Shown here one piece after another: positions 27,101-35,033 of a stretch of 64,000 bases of DNA. Below the pieces are notes generated by a model. It was not told the DNA's origin, ran no database searches, and saw nothing but the letters and a program-made list of their open reading frames with translations. The position numbers and the translations under genes are program-made. This DNA is from Pedobacter aquatilis (GTDB taxonomy: Bacteria; Bacteroidota; Bacteroidia; Sphingobacteriales; Sphingobacteriaceae). The number at the start of each line of letters is the position of its first letter. Within the stretch, counting starts at the first letter, position 1. The stretch lies in NCBI RefSeq assembly GCF_030409415.1, contig NZ_JAUFPW010000029.1:62001-126000 (forward strand), in the 5' to 3' direction.

Positions 27101-27308
27101 TAATTTGTTCTTCTAGCGGAACAACAACACTATTCATCACCACATCGGCATTTGCACCTTGGTAAGAGGTAGAAACTTGAACCGTTGGTGGTGCAATTTC
27201 AGGATATTGTGATACTGGTAGCGTTACTAAACCTAATACCCCAAGTATTACAATAATGATGGAAATTACCGTTGATAAAACGGGCCTTTCTATAAATTTC
27301 TTAAACAT
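24129..27308 (-). CDS. RND multidrug efflux permease (HAE1, AcrB-like)
   Basis: A 1059-residue inner membrane pump that exports drugs or other amphiphiles with proton influx. The proton-relay residues are visible: tandem Asp in GIVVDDAIVVVEAVH (TM4) and Lys in GLLAKNAILIIEYA (TM10). The start MFKKFIERPVLSTVISIIIV and the PVSQYPEIAPPTVQV motif are typical of HAE1-type pumps. Two large periplasmic loops and 12 TM segments account for the length. It lies between the adaptor and channel genes in one operon. The specific substrate cannot be read from sequence. Confidence 0.95.
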   Translation of the reverse strand: MFKKFIERPVLSTVISIIIVILGVLGLVTLPVSQYPEIAPPTVQVSTSYQGANADVVMNSVVVPLEEQINGVEDMTYMTSTASNDGTATITINFKLGTNPDLAAVNVQNRVARATSLLPAEVTRSGVITAKRQASNVLIFAVYSESDSYDQKFLQNYANINIIPQIKRINGVGDASAFGTLDYTMRIWLKPDVMATYGLVPNDVNVALAEQNIEAAPGQFGEQGDQAFQYTLKYTGRLKDEAQFSNIIIRSNANGQILRLKDVARIELGAQSYASSVRFNGKPALGIAINQTAGSNAKEVIENSINTLNEAQKSFPKGIHYTTLVNVNDFLDASIEKVIHTLIEAFILVFLVVFIFLQDFRSTLIPAISVPVAIIGTFFFLSLFGFTINLLTLFALVLAIGIVVDDAIVVVEAVHAKLDEGYTNAKKATVDAMDDISGAIISITLVMAAVFIPVSFIQGSSGVFYKQFGLTLAISIILSAINALTLSPALCAIFLKPHKDDHEKPKNFLQRFYAAFNTSFDAVTGKYKKSVSFLSRKKWIVGLGIAFFTILLVWTMNTTPKGFVPNEDLGTIMSDISLPAGTSQEETNVIISEIDSIVHKIPEIKSSLRVVGRSMISGSGSSYGMVISRLTPWNERKRDVKAIIGELFAKTASIKGAKIIFFAPPTIQGFGTSGGFEFQLQDKTGGDIKKFNEVGNSFLAALAKRPEIQYASTSFNPNFPQYQITVNVAKVKQAGLTVSDVLGVMQGYYGGVYASNFNKFGKQFRVMFQADAKYRANQESLTSIYVRNSSGTMAPISEFITLDKVYGPQAISRFNLFTSISVTGNPNAGFSSGDALKAVQEVAAEQLPAGYGYEFSGLSREEMNSGSQTIFIFLLCVIFVYFLLAAQYESYILPLAVLISLPVGLAGVFVFDKIFGVDNNIYTQITLIMLVGLLAKNAILIIEYAVDRRKKGMSIVNAAIDGATARLRPILMTSFAFILGLLPLMLSTGVGASGNTSIGTGAVGGMLIGTLFGIFVIPALFIIFQSLQEKISNKSPFNEGIEQEQTEEEYELATSNSKH

Positions 27309-27335
27309 AATTTTTTCTTAATGATCTACAGGGGC

Positions 27336-28505
27336 TTATTTTTTTAGTTCAGCATAAACCGAATCTGAACTTTTCTCTTCAGGTTTAATTTTTGTACCAT
27401 CCTTTAACGATTGGAAACCTTCCAAAACAACTTTATCGCCAGCTTTTAAGCCTTTTGTAACCACATAAAATTTGCCTTTTGTTAAATCCATAATTTCAAT
27501 CTCTGTGCTGATGGTTTTGGCAGAATCGCCCAAAACGTATACAAACTTTTTCCCTTGTAAATCGATTGTAGATTTCTGAGGGATTAAAATTGCATTTTCA
27601 ACCTTTTGCGGGATTCTAACCGATGCACTCGCACCATTTTTAAGTAAAGAAGATGGATTTGGAAAGGTAGCTCTTAAGCTAGCAGAACCTGTTTGCGTAT
27701 TAATCTGTCCGTTAATTGATTCTATTTTACCATTTTGTGCATAAACATTACCATCTGCAAGTACCAAACTTACCGGTGGGATGTTTTTCATTTGCTGCGC
27801 AAGTGTGCTGCCTTTATATTTTTTTGAGAAATCTAAGAGTTGCTTTTCATTAAGTGCGAAATAAGCATAAACTTTAGAAATGTTCGAAACTGTAGTTAAT
27901 GGTTCGGTACTGGTGCCGCTTACTAAACTTCCATTCCTGAAAGGAATACTACCAACCACACCATCAACAGGACTTGTAATTGATGTATAGCCTAAATTAA
28001 CCCTTGCATTTGCTAATGCTGCTTTCGCTTGCGCCAATGCAGCTTTTCTGCTTTGAAGTGTAAGTTCGGCTGCTTGTAAATCATATTTACTGATAATGTC
28101 TTTTTCAACCAATGGTCTGGTTTTATTTACCTGCAATTCTGCTGCATGAACATCAGCCTCGGCACTGCTTATTGCTGCTTTAGCCGTTCTAACCTCTTGC
28201 TCATATTGCGGTGCCATTATCGTAAATAGTAATTGACCTTTTTTAACAACTGCACCTTCATCAACCAATATTTTTTGAATAAATCCATCAACTTTTGGTC
28301 TGATATCTATATTCTGAATTCCTTCGATTGTTGCTGGATAATCTGAATCTAATTCTGTCGACTGTGCATTAACTGTAAATACAGGGTAGGCTTGTGGACC
28401 AGCAGCTGCTGCGGCCGCTGCTTTTTTTGTTTCATCATTATTTCCGCATGATGCTAAAAGCATGGCGATACCTATACTAAAAACGAGAGTTGTTACTTTT
28501 CTCAT
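27336..28505 (-). CDS. RND efflux periplasmic adaptor lipoprotein (AcrA-like)
   Basis: About 389 residues from the ATG at 28505. A longer frame up to 28592 exists, but the 29 extra residues precede a proper lipoprotein signal (MRKVTTLVFSIGIAMLLASC), and a -7 box overlaps that upstream start, so I reject it. Domains follow the membrane fusion protein order: lipoyl half-motifs (DGFIQKILVDEGAVVKKGQ and INLGY-type return, here VNLGYTSITSPVDGVVG), an alpha-helical hairpin between them, then beta-barrel and membrane-proximal parts (GLKAGDKVVLEGFQSLKDG). First gene of the operon. Confidence 0.93.
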   Translation of the reverse strand: MRKVTTLVFSIGIAMLLASCGNNDETKKAAAAAAAGPQAYPVFTVNAQSTELDSDYPATIEGIQNIDIRPKVDGFIQKILVDEGAVVKKGQLLFTIMAPQYEQEVRTAKAAISSAEADVHAAELQVNKTRPLVEKDIISKYDLQAAELTLQSRKAALAQAKAALANARVNLGYTSITSPVDGVVGSIPFRNGSLVSGTSTEPLTTVSNISKVYAYFALNEKQLLDFSKKYKGSTLAQQMKNIPPVSLVLADGNVYAQNGKIESINGQINTQTGSASLRATFPNPSSLLKNGASASVRIPQKVENAILIPQKSTIDLQGKKFVYVLGDSAKTISTEIEIMDLTKGKFYVVTKGLKAGDKVVLEGFQSLKDGTKIKPEEKSSDSVYAELKK

Positions 28506-28589
28506 GGATTTATTCTGTGTGTTTAAATTTAATTTCCGGAGGATTAAAAGCGCAATGATAGCGTTGCTTTTATTTTCGCGATTAATGAC

Positions 28590-28597
28590 CAAAAATA
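28590..28597 (-). promoter_or_regulatory. RND operon -7 box (TATTTTTG)
   Basis: Exact TAnnTTTG on the minus strand, 84 nt before the adaptor ATG. A -33 TTG at ideal spacing is not clear. Confidence 0.45.
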
Positions 28598-28637
28598 GAG
28601 CCTAAAAAAAACAAAATCTGTCCAAGTTCTGTCATTT

Positions 28638-28653
28638 AATCAATCGATTGATT
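28638..28653. promoter_or_regulatory. 16-bp palindrome, candidate operator of the RND operon
   Basis: AATCAATCGATTGATT is a perfect inverted repeat about 40 nt upstream of the -7 box. The shape fits a dimeric helix-turn-helix repressor such as a TetR-family protein, but no regulator gene is nearby, so the assignment is an inference. Confidence 0.5.
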
Positions 28654-28891
28654 TAATTTCGATTCGTAAAAGCATTATCAGGGTGTTAAATAGCTGTTTT
28701 GTAGGGTTTTAATTATTTTATTTTGGCTGAAATTGCTGTGTAAATAAATTGCGACAGATGTTAAATGCTGTTAATTTGACTTGTAATTGCGCATTATTTT
28801 AGTACAAATGTTCACAAATTCAGGCAGTTTTAGTTTAATTATAGTGTTAAAAATACACACTTGAAAAATTTAAGATAAAAATTTCATTAGT

Positions 28892-29674
28892 TTAGTCAAT
28901 AATACCCTCAAAAACCAATTTTGCAGGGCCACATAAAAATACATTTGTGAATGTTGTGCCATCGTAATCAAATTCAATTTTTATATCGCCACCCAAAACT
29001 TTAATATCGGTTTTAATATGCCCATTAAGATTTTTATGTTTTGCTACCGCCATTGCTACTGCGGTTACCCCTGTGCCACATGCATAGGTTTCATCCTCAA
29101 CGCCACGTTCATAAGTACGAACAAATAAATGGTCTCCTTTATCTTCAACAAAATTTACGTTGATGCCTTTTGCGTTATACGTTTCGTTATAACGGATATT
29201 TTTTCCGTTAGTAAAAACATCAAAATCCTTTAAATCATTTTGAAAAGCAACGTAGTGAGGAGAACCTGTATTTAAAACATATGCATTGCCATCATTTGTG
29301 ATGGTGTTAACATCAATCATCTGTAAATCTACCCATTCGCCATTTTCTGAAATTCTGGCATAATGTGGTCCATCAACTGCCAAAAAAGTTGTTTCTCTAT
29401 CAATAAGACCAAGTTGTTTTGCAAAGGCAACTATACATCGGCCTCCATTGCCACACATACTGCCCAATTTTCCATCGGCATTAAAATAATGCATTTCGAA
29501 ATCATAGTGCTCATGCTTGGTCACGAACATTAAACCATCAGCTCCAACACCAAATCTTCTGTTACAAAGTTCTTCAATTTGCTTGTTGTCAATATCCCTT
29601 AATGGAGCCATAGTATGGTCAATTAAAATAAAATCGTTTCCTGCACCTTGATATTTGTAAAAATTAATTTTCAT
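28892..29674 (-). CDS. dapF: Diaminopimelate epimerase
   Basis: A 260-residue enzyme that interconverts LL- and meso-diaminopimelate for lysine and peptidoglycan synthesis. The two catalytic cysteines are visible: Cys74 in GSMCGNGGRC and Cys199 in YACGTGVTA. The N-terminal YQGAGNDFILID and RRFGVGADGLM motifs are also family-typical. Length is normal. It is divergent from the HtrA protease gene with 379 nt between them and is followed on the same strand by the RND operon, from which it is separated by a promoter region. Confidence 0.96.
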   Translation of the reverse strand: MKINFYKYQGAGNDFILIDHTMAPLRDIDNKQIEELCNRRFGVGADGLMFVTKHEHYDFEMHYFNADGKLGSMCGNGGRCIVAFAKQLGLIDRETTFLAVDGPHYARISENGEWVDLQMIDVNTITNDGNAYVLNTGSPHYVAFQNDLKDFDVFTNGKNIRYNETYNAKGINVNFVEDKGDHLFVRTYERGVEDETYACGTGVTAVAMAVAKHKNLNGHIKTDIKVLGGDIKIEFDYDGTTFTNVFLCGPAKLVFEGIID

Positions 29675-30053
29675 TGATGTTATGGTTTTTATGGCAGTTT
29701 GGCTTAATATGAGTTTGTAACTTTGTCAGTTTAATTCATAAAAGCTTCATTTTTTAATGCAATATTTGAGTTGCAAATGTAGTATATGGCATGTTAATTT
29801 TGATTTAACATTTTTTAACACGCAACCAAGTGCTTTTGTTATGCAAATATCGTTTATATGGTATTAAATTTGAATAAACTTACAAAAGAAAATTTGAGCA
29901 GATAAAAACTGCCAGAGCAATCTGCTTAAATCAAATTGCAAAGCTCTCGCAAAAAAATAAATAATTAACACAAGTGATTATAAGTTTACCAAACAATTAG
30001 CTAGCAATTTGGCTTATAATTTAATTGTGGGGATAAAAAACAATTTTTAACAC
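29675..30053. other. Divergent promoter region dapF / htrA
   Basis: 379 nt with no gene seen. TACATTTG on the minus strand (29774-29781) could drive dapF, and TAAATTTG on the plus strand (29865-29872) could drive the protease, which would then have a leader of about 175 nt. Neither has a clear -33 partner. Confidence 0.35.
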
Positions 30054-31604
30054 ATGAAAAAAATATTAGGAATTACAGTGTTAGCCGCATTTATAGGTGG
30101 TGCGGCAGCAATTGGGGGTTACAAGCTTTTCGAGCGTAGCCAAATTGGTGGGACAATTTCTGAAAAACAAAATTTGTACTTCGCCAATAACCCGTTAAAA
30201 GTATCATCAGCAGGTGCTGCCGATTTTACGGAGGCAGCAGCGGCAGTTGCGCCTGGAGTTGTTCACATTAAAACAACATATACTTCATCAAGCAAGGGGC
30301 AGAGTGGAGGCTCATCGCCATTTGATATGTTCGAAGATTTCTTCGGTGGAGGTGGTCGTCAAATGCAGCGTCAGCCTAAAGCAGCTTCGGGTTCGGGCGT
30401 AATTATTAGTCAGGATGGTTACATTGTAACGAACAACCACGTTGTAGAAAATGCTGATAAAGTAGAGGTTGTATTAACTGATAGACGTAAAGTAGAAGCA
30501 AAAGTAATCGGCCGCGACCCAAATACAGATTTAGCATTAATTAAAGTAAACGCAACTGGTTTGCCTGTTGTTAAAATGGGTAACTCTGATAATGTACAAG
30601 TTGGTGAGTGGGTTTTAGCCGTAGGTTTCCCGCTCGATTTACAAACTACTGTTACCGCAGGTATTGTAAGTGCTAAAAATAGAAGTATTGGTATCATCGG
30701 TCGTGAGCAACAAGGTGGTGGCATTACTGAAGAAGAGTATAGAGAATATCAACGTACAGGTAAAAGACCAGAGCGTCCGGCTAATACAAGTATAGAATCA
30801 TTTATTCAAACAGATGCGGCAATTAACCCTGGAAACAGCGGTGGTGCATTAGTAAATTCAAATGGCGAATTGGTTGGTATTAATGCTGCAATTGCTTCAC
30901 AAAGCGGATATAACCAAGGTTATGGTTTTGCTATCCCGGTAAACTTAGCCCGTAAGATTGTTGATGACTTTATGAAATATGGCTCGGTTAAACGCGGTTA
31001 TATTGGTGTTAATTTCGTGCCTTTGAGTGCAGAAAATCCATCTGATATAAAAACCAATGAAATTAGTGGTTTGTATGTAAACGATGTTGTTGCAGGTGGC
31101 GGCGCTGCTGCAGCAGGTATTAAATCTGGAGATATTATCAAAAAAGTTGATGGTCTGGTAATTAATGACTCACCGGATTTACAGGAAAGAATTGGTCGTT
31201 TAAACCCTGGTGATAAAGTTAAATTATCGGTTTTAAGAGATGGCTCTTTGAAAGATATTAGTGTTACCTTAAAAGGTGAATCTAGTGTTGGCCTAAATTC
31301 AAACACAGCTGCAACAAAAGCGGTTGAAGTTTCGAAACTGGGTGCAACATTTGCTCCGGCTACACAAGCACAGAAATCGCAACTTAAAATTAATAGCGGT
31401 GTTGTGGTAACTTCGGTAACCAGCGGAAAGGCCTTTGATAATATTGGCGTTGAAAAGGGGTTAATTATTACTAAAGTTAACGGACAAGCAGTTAATAATG
31501 TAACGGATGTTCAGAAAGCTTTACCTCAAACTAGAAACGGTATGATTTACATGTCTGGTGTGAGTGAGCAAGGAACGTTTAATTTTAGTTTCCCGGCTCA
31601 ATAA
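30054..31604 (+). CDS. HtrA/DegP-type periplasmic serine protease
   Basis: A 516-residue trypsin-fold protease and chaperone for misfolded envelope proteins. The catalytic triad is His129 (TNNHVV), Asp159 (DPNTDLAL) and Ser262 (NPGNSGGAL). An N-terminal hydrophobic segment (about residues 4-23) exports or anchors it. Two PDZ domains follow: the first around 315-405 (RGYIGVNFVPL, GIKSGDIIKKVDG), the second around 425-510 (GVVVTSVTSGKAFD). A Gly/Gln-rich loop (about 80-108) precedes the protease core. A strong hairpin terminator follows the stop. Single-gene unit. Confidence 0.95.
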   Translation: MKKILGITVLAAFIGGAAAIGGYKLFERSQIGGTISEKQNLYFANNPLKVSSAGAADFTEAAAAVAPGVVHIKTTYTSSSKGQSGGSSPFDMFEDFFGGGGRQMQRQPKAASGSGVIISQDGYIVTNNHVVENADKVEVVLTDRRKVEAKVIGRDPNTDLALIKVNATGLPVVKMGNSDNVQVGEWVLAVGFPLDLQTTVTAGIVSAKNRSIGIIGREQQGGGITEEEYREYQRTGKRPERPANTSIESFIQTDAAINPGNSGGALVNSNGELVGINAAIASQSGYNQGYGFAIPVNLARKIVDDFMKYGSVKRGYIGVNFVPLSAENPSDIKTNEISGLYVNDVVAGGGAAAAGIKSGDIIKKVDGLVINDSPDLQERIGRLNPGDKVKLSVLRDGSLKDISVTLKGESSVGLNSNTAATKAVEVSKLGATFAPATQAQKSQLKINSGVVVTSVTSGKAFDNIGVEKGLIITKVNGQAVNNVTDVQKALPQTRNGMIYMSGVSEQGTFNFSFPAQ

Positions 31605-31620
31605 AATAAAGTGATTTATA

Positions 31621-31652
31621 AAAAAGGTCCCGATGAAAATCGGGACCTTTTT
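31621..31652. terminator. Bidirectional terminator, GAAA tetraloop
   Basis: A 14-bp perfect stem (AAAAAGGTCCCGAT with ATCGGGACCTTTTT) closed by GAAA, between the convergent HtrA and copper-protein genes. T runs flank both sides. Confidence 0.9.
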
Positions 31653-31660
31653 TTGTATAA

Positions 31661-32005
31661 CTAATCTTGTTTAATGGGCTCATGGTTTGCGTGGCATGCT
31701 TCTGCACATTCTTCGCAAGCGGCGGCACATTGGCGGCAATGTTCGTGGTCGTGTTTGCCACATTCGGCAGCACAAAGTCTGCAAATTTCTTCGCAGAGTA
31801 ATAAATATTGCTTGGCAATAGCAGAATCTCTTTGCAATAATCTTGCTGCTTGTGTACAAATGTCGGCACAATCTCTGTCTAGTCTGATGCAATCTATCAT
31901 CATATTTAAGTCTTCTTCTTTTAAGCAGGATGATGCGCAATGTTCGCAGGCTAATGCACAATCTAGTAAAGCTTGTATCAATTTGTGGTTATTTCGGGTT
32001 TCCAT
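31661..32005 (-). CDS. Four-helix bundle copper-binding protein (DUF326/Csp-like)
   Basis: A 114-residue Cys-rich protein with repeated CxxxC-type pairs: DCALACEHCASSC, DCIRLDRDCADIC, LCEEICRLCAAEC, HCRQCAAACEECAEAC. The spacing places the cysteines along the inside of a four-helix bundle, as in the cytosolic copper storage proteins, which hold many Cu(I) ions. No signal peptide is visible, which suggests a cytosolic store. Histidines cluster between helices 3 and 4 (KHDHEH). It stands alone, with a shared terminator on its 3' side. Metal identity is inferred from the family. Confidence 0.9.
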   Translation of the reverse strand: METRNNHKLIQALLDCALACEHCASSCLKEEDLNMMIDCIRLDRDCADICTQAARLLQRDSAIAKQYLLLCEEICRLCAAECGKHDHEHCRQCAAACEECAEACHANHEPIKQD

Positions 32006-32607
32006 ACGGCATAAGATTTGGTTAAAAAATGTTGTACATAATTAACCGCTCTAAAATTAAAGTGTTTTAATAAAGTGAAATGTATTTAGCGCTTTGTATT
32101 TTTTGTTTTTTTGCGAAGGCCAATTTACCTAAGCCCGATGGCAGCGAACATCCCGAATTTCTCGGGATAAAGCGGAGAGCGGGACTTTCGGCAGCCATGA
32201 TCGCAGCAATTGTTTTTCTAATTTTAAAAATGTTTAAAGAATTCATTTGAAGAGCATATTCATTGCTCATCGGTTACAGCAGTCCCGCCAATATTTCAAG
32301 TCCTCAACCTCGTACCTCGGTTTCCGGGCTTTACATTTATGTCGGGTCTAATTTACTTAGGTCAACCTATAAAATTTAAACATTAGCGAACGATGCCTAA
32401 TGCGCAAAATCTGCTTTCTGCAAACAATTTATTTTATTGAAGTGAAGCGATTTGATGTAATTCCTCGTTTTATAGTAAAAGCATTTATATTAAATCGATA
32501 CACAGCGTTTAGTTTAGCGGTTTAACGATTGATTAGAAGTGTTACCGATACTTTATTATTTAAAAATCTAAATATTTCATATTTGATTTAGTAAAAAACA
32601 GAATATT
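32006..32607. other. 602-nt intergenic region with a structured repeat element
   Basis: Upstream of the copper protein (minus) and of an unknown protein (plus). It contains the GCCCGAT...GCGGGAC element at 32130-32190. A further patch (about 32270-32345) has the fragments CAGTCCCGCC and CCGGGCTTT that may be a decayed second copy. I see no frame that looks coding; a 67-codon minus frame over the element reads as a shadow. Confidence 0.5.
32130..32190 (+). repeat. Bacteroidota GCCCGAT...GCGGGAC element, copy A
   Basis: TAAGCCCGAT, 10 nt, an internal hairpin (ATCCCGA-ATTTC-TCGGGAT, 32150-32168), 5 nt, then GGAGAGCGGGACTTTCG. The outer sequence and spacer lengths match copy B at 13598-13656, but the internal stem sequence is entirely different. 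Confidence 0.65.
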
Positions 32608-33117
32608 ATGGCTTTAGCTTACATCAACCTCAGCGCTACACAATATTTTAATTTCATGTGCAAAACGGATTTTGAGCGTCGGATATTTCACGATACTTAT
32701 GAAGAATTTCAGAAAAAATCTAAAATATACAATCCCGATAATAGTTTGCACACTTTTGCACAGATGGAAAATGCAAGCGAAAAGGCGAAGTTATTGCATC
32801 AGAAATTACATTATTCAGCGATGAACACTATTGCTTCGCTTAATAATAAAATGCCGATTTTGAATGATGAAGCCGGAAAATCTATTTTATTTGATTTAGC
32901 TGATTTGAAAATCTTTGCTTCTGATTTGAAAAATAAGGCCGGGCATGTGGTATCGATTACTTACACCAGTTCAAAATTATTATTACACGAAATTGTTGGC
33001 GATATGCTTATCGTAAGCTACGATTTTCGGGACGATTTTAATGAAACCTTTATGGTGAGGATGACAAATGATTTGGTAATTAAGTACGAGAAAAATAAAG
33101 TACTTGTTTACGATTAA
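32608..33117 (+). CDS. Conserved-looking protein of unknown function
   Basis: A 169-residue protein without signal peptide or membrane segment. It has a helical N-terminal part (FNFMCKTDFERRIFHDTYEE) and a C-terminal part with strand-like segments (LLLHEIVGDMLIVSYDF, TFMVRMTNDLVIKYE). I do not recognise a family. Codon use looks like that of its neighbours and the frame is free of competing frames, so I take it as real. The upstream region is long and carries the structured element. Confidence 0.7.
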   Translation: MALAYINLSATQYFNFMCKTDFERRIFHDTYEEFQKKSKIYNPDNSLHTFAQMENASEKAKLLHQKLHYSAMNTIASLNNKMPILNDEAGKSILFDLADLKIFASDLKNKAGHVVSITYTSSKLLLHEIVGDMLIVSYDFRDDFNETFMVRMTNDLVIKYEKNKVLVYD

Positions 33118-33421
33118 TGCCCGCGTTATAATAAACAGCCTGTAAATATTTAAATCTTAAGATGCAATGTCAAAATCCCAAAATTAATTTTATATACAAC
33201 TACGGTTTTTAGGCAGAAAAGTAGAAAAGAAAAGGTATTTTGACTGTGCTTTAGTAATAAAATCTGGCTATAAATCGAGCACAGATGAGCTAAATAGTTC
33301 TATAAACAGCACTTAACAGCCAATAAGCCAATACTTTTGCAATTAATTCACTTTTAAAAAAATATAAAATTGATTTATAGGTATTTAACCATACCTTTAT
33401 GGCAAATTAAAATACAATATA
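33118..33421 (+). other. Intergenic, upstream of cold-shock gene
   Basis: 304 nt with no credible frame. The 3' end holds a probable promoter (listed separately). If transcription began further upstream, this could act as a long cold-shock leader, but nothing in the sequence shows that. Confidence 0.4.
33380..33399 (+). promoter_or_regulatory. Probable csp promoter with overlapping inverted repeat
   Basis: TACCTTTA (33392-33399) is one base from the TAnnTTTG consensus, 22 nt before the ATG. It overlaps a small inverted repeat, AGGTAT-N-ATACCT, that could bind a regulator. Confidence 0.35.
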
Positions 33422-33613
33422 ATGCAACAAGGAACAGTAAAATTTTTTAATGAAACTAAAGGTTTCGGATTTATTATCCCAGCAAATGGCGATGCCGAAA
33501 TTTTTGTTCATGCTTCAGGCTTAATCGACAACGTTCGTGAGAACGATTCTGTAACTTACGAAGTTGAAGAAGGTAGAAAAGGCTTAAACGCGGTAAATGT
33601 TAAAGTAGCTTAA
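33422..33613 (+). CDS. Cold-shock domain protein (CspA family)
   Basis: A 63-residue single cold-shock domain. RNP-1 is KGFGFI (residues 14-19) and RNP-2 is IFVHAS, both with the aromatic residues that stack on nucleic acid. It begins MQQGTVKFFNETKGFG as usual. Members bind single-stranded RNA or DNA and act as RNA chaperones. It stands alone with a strong terminator 24 nt after the stop. Confidence 0.95.
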   Translation: MQQGTVKFFNETKGFGFIIPANGDAEIFVHASGLIDNVRENDSVTYEVEEGRKGLNAVNVKVA

Positions 33614-33637
33614 GAAAACTCGAATACATAAATCGTA

Positions 33638-33667
33638 AAAAGTCCCGATGCAAATCGGGACTTTTTT
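33638..33667. terminator. Terminator after csp, GCAA tetraloop
   Basis: A 13-bp stem (AAAAAGTCCCGAT with ATCGGGACTTTTT) closed by GCAA, followed by more T. It lies between convergent genes and closely resembles the terminator at 31621-31652. Confidence 0.9.
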
Positions 33668-33683
33668 TTTGGGTTACATTTTA

Positions 33684-34808
33684 TCAGCTTTGCTGTTTTA
33701 AAAACCTTTCTATATCTTTTTCTAGAAAATCAATACTTAAATCATCACTCAATAAAATTTTCCCTCTTTTATCCAATAGCATAAAATATGGCACTTTATA
33801 ATCTCCAATGTTTTTAGCGTTTGGAGATTTTGCCCCTTTCAAATCAGAAAATTGCGGCCAGGTCAATTTATCATCTCTGATTACATTAACCCACCAATTT
33901 CTTTTATTATCTAAAGAAACTCCAATAAATTCTACGCCCTGGTTTTTGTATTTATCATATAGGCTTCTCAGTTGTTTGTTGTTTTCTCTACAGCGATGGT
34001 TATATGAGGTCCAAACAAATACAAGGTTTAGCTTCTTAAAAATTTCCTTACTAAAAGTTTTTCCGTCCGGAGTTTCGCCAGCAATACGCTCAAATGTATT
34101 CCCAGGCTTCATTTTGTTAATTAATGTAATTTCCTCTAATAACTTTTTTCCTGCTTTACTATTCTGTTGCTCCTGATCCAAATAATTAAATATTTTTCCA
34201 AATTGAACGCTGTTCAAATCTGTTACACCTAATTGGTCGAGTAAAAATATTGTGTTTGAAGATTTTGGATGTTTCTTTGCGAAAGCCTCGATAGCCGATA
34301 GATTTAAAGTTTTATCCCTTTCCAATAAATCTGCTAGCACATCAACTCTTTCATTAATATTAATCAAGTTAGCTTCATCAACAGACTTCTGTGCAATTCT
34401 TAAACTGTCTTTTATTGGTTTGTTTAGGCTGTTTTTTATTGCATAGAAATTAGTAAAATCATTCGTTTCTTTATTGCGAGTTTCTTTAAAAGGATATTTT
34501 GATTTATCATTTCCATCAAGTATCAAATCATATTTGCCACTTTCTAAATAGAACCAATAGTTTCTTTCATCCATCATTCCATTTTCAATTTTGAGTTCGG
34601 CAAATCCTTCCTTAGGTAAATTAACCTGAAATGTTTGTTCATTCTCTTTTATGTTCTCAACTTTTAGTGTTTCCCAATTTTGAGCTGAAATAATACTTAC
34701 TGTTGCGTTTTTGGAAAAATTTTTGGCAGTTAAAGTAAACACAGCCGGGCCATTGTTGCAAGAGTAGAAAAGAATTGCTGTTAAAAGCGTGAGTAGGATT
34801 TTTTTCAT
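33684..34808 (-). CDS. Thioredoxin-like (TlpA-type) lipoprotein with altered active site
   Basis: A 374-residue exported protein. The N-terminus MKKILLTLLTAILFYSC ends in a lipoprotein-type cysteine. A beta-rich domain similar to those before Bacteroidota TlpA-like domains covers about residues 20-110, a helical linker follows, and a thioredoxin fold starts at about 245. In the place of WCxxC it reads FVWTSYNHRCREN near residue 269, so only the second cysteine remains. The cis-proline segment (KVPYFMLLD) is kept. It cannot work as a normal disulfide oxidoreductase; a binding, isomerase-like or peroxidase-like role is possible. Confidence 0.85.
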   Translation of the reverse strand: MKKILLTLLTAILFYSCNNGPAVFTLTAKNFSKNATVSIISAQNWETLKVENIKENEQTFQVNLPKEGFAELKIENGMMDERNYWFYLESGKYDLILDGNDKSKYPFKETRNKETNDFTNFYAIKNSLNKPIKDSLRIAQKSVDEANLININERVDVLADLLERDKTLNLSAIEAFAKKHPKSSNTIFLLDQLGVTDLNSVQFGKIFNYLDQEQQNSKAGKKLLEEITLINKMKPGNTFERIAGETPDGKTFSKEIFKKLNLVFVWTSYNHRCRENNKQLRSLYDKYKNQGVEFIGVSLDNKRNWWVNVIRDDKLTWPQFSDLKGAKSPNAKNIGDYKVPYFMLLDKRGKILLSDDLSIDFLEKDIERFLKQQS

Positions 34809-34997
34809 GAAAGAATAATTTTACTAACGCAATATAACGAAAAGCTTAGTTGATATTTGGAATTTTATAAATATTTTTCTAGGCTGCTAAAAGAGGTATT
34901 TAAATCGTAAAATTACGAATTGCTTTTAGAATGTTTCTAAATAAATGTTTTATCGTTGTTTTGTCATATTCGTTTATAAATTGAACTCATAATTAAA

Positions 34998-35005
34998 TAC
35001 TTTTG
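34998..35005 (+). promoter_or_regulatory. Probable sdh operon -7 box (TACTTTTG)
   Basis: Exact TAnnTTTG, 29 nt before the sdhC ATG. The -33 element is unclear. Confidence 0.5.
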
Positions 35006-35033
35006 CACAAGTATTATAAATAAAAATAATCTA

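Larger units (their letters stand above)
28506..28891. other. Intergenic region with RND operon control sites
   Basis: 386 nt between the stop of dapF and the adaptor start, both on the minus strand. It holds a -7 box and a 16-bp palindrome, listed separately. The rest is AT-rich with no frame that I can support. Confidence 0.6.

Noticed and set aside
28506..28592. Longer start of the RND adaptor
   Set aside because: The extra residues precede a complete lipoprotein signal, and the extension overlaps the promoter -7 box.
31674..32045. Plus-strand and other minus-strand frames over the copper-protein gene
   Set aside because: Frames stay open because of the Cys/Ala codon pattern of the real gene at 31661-32005; their products have no recognisable motif.
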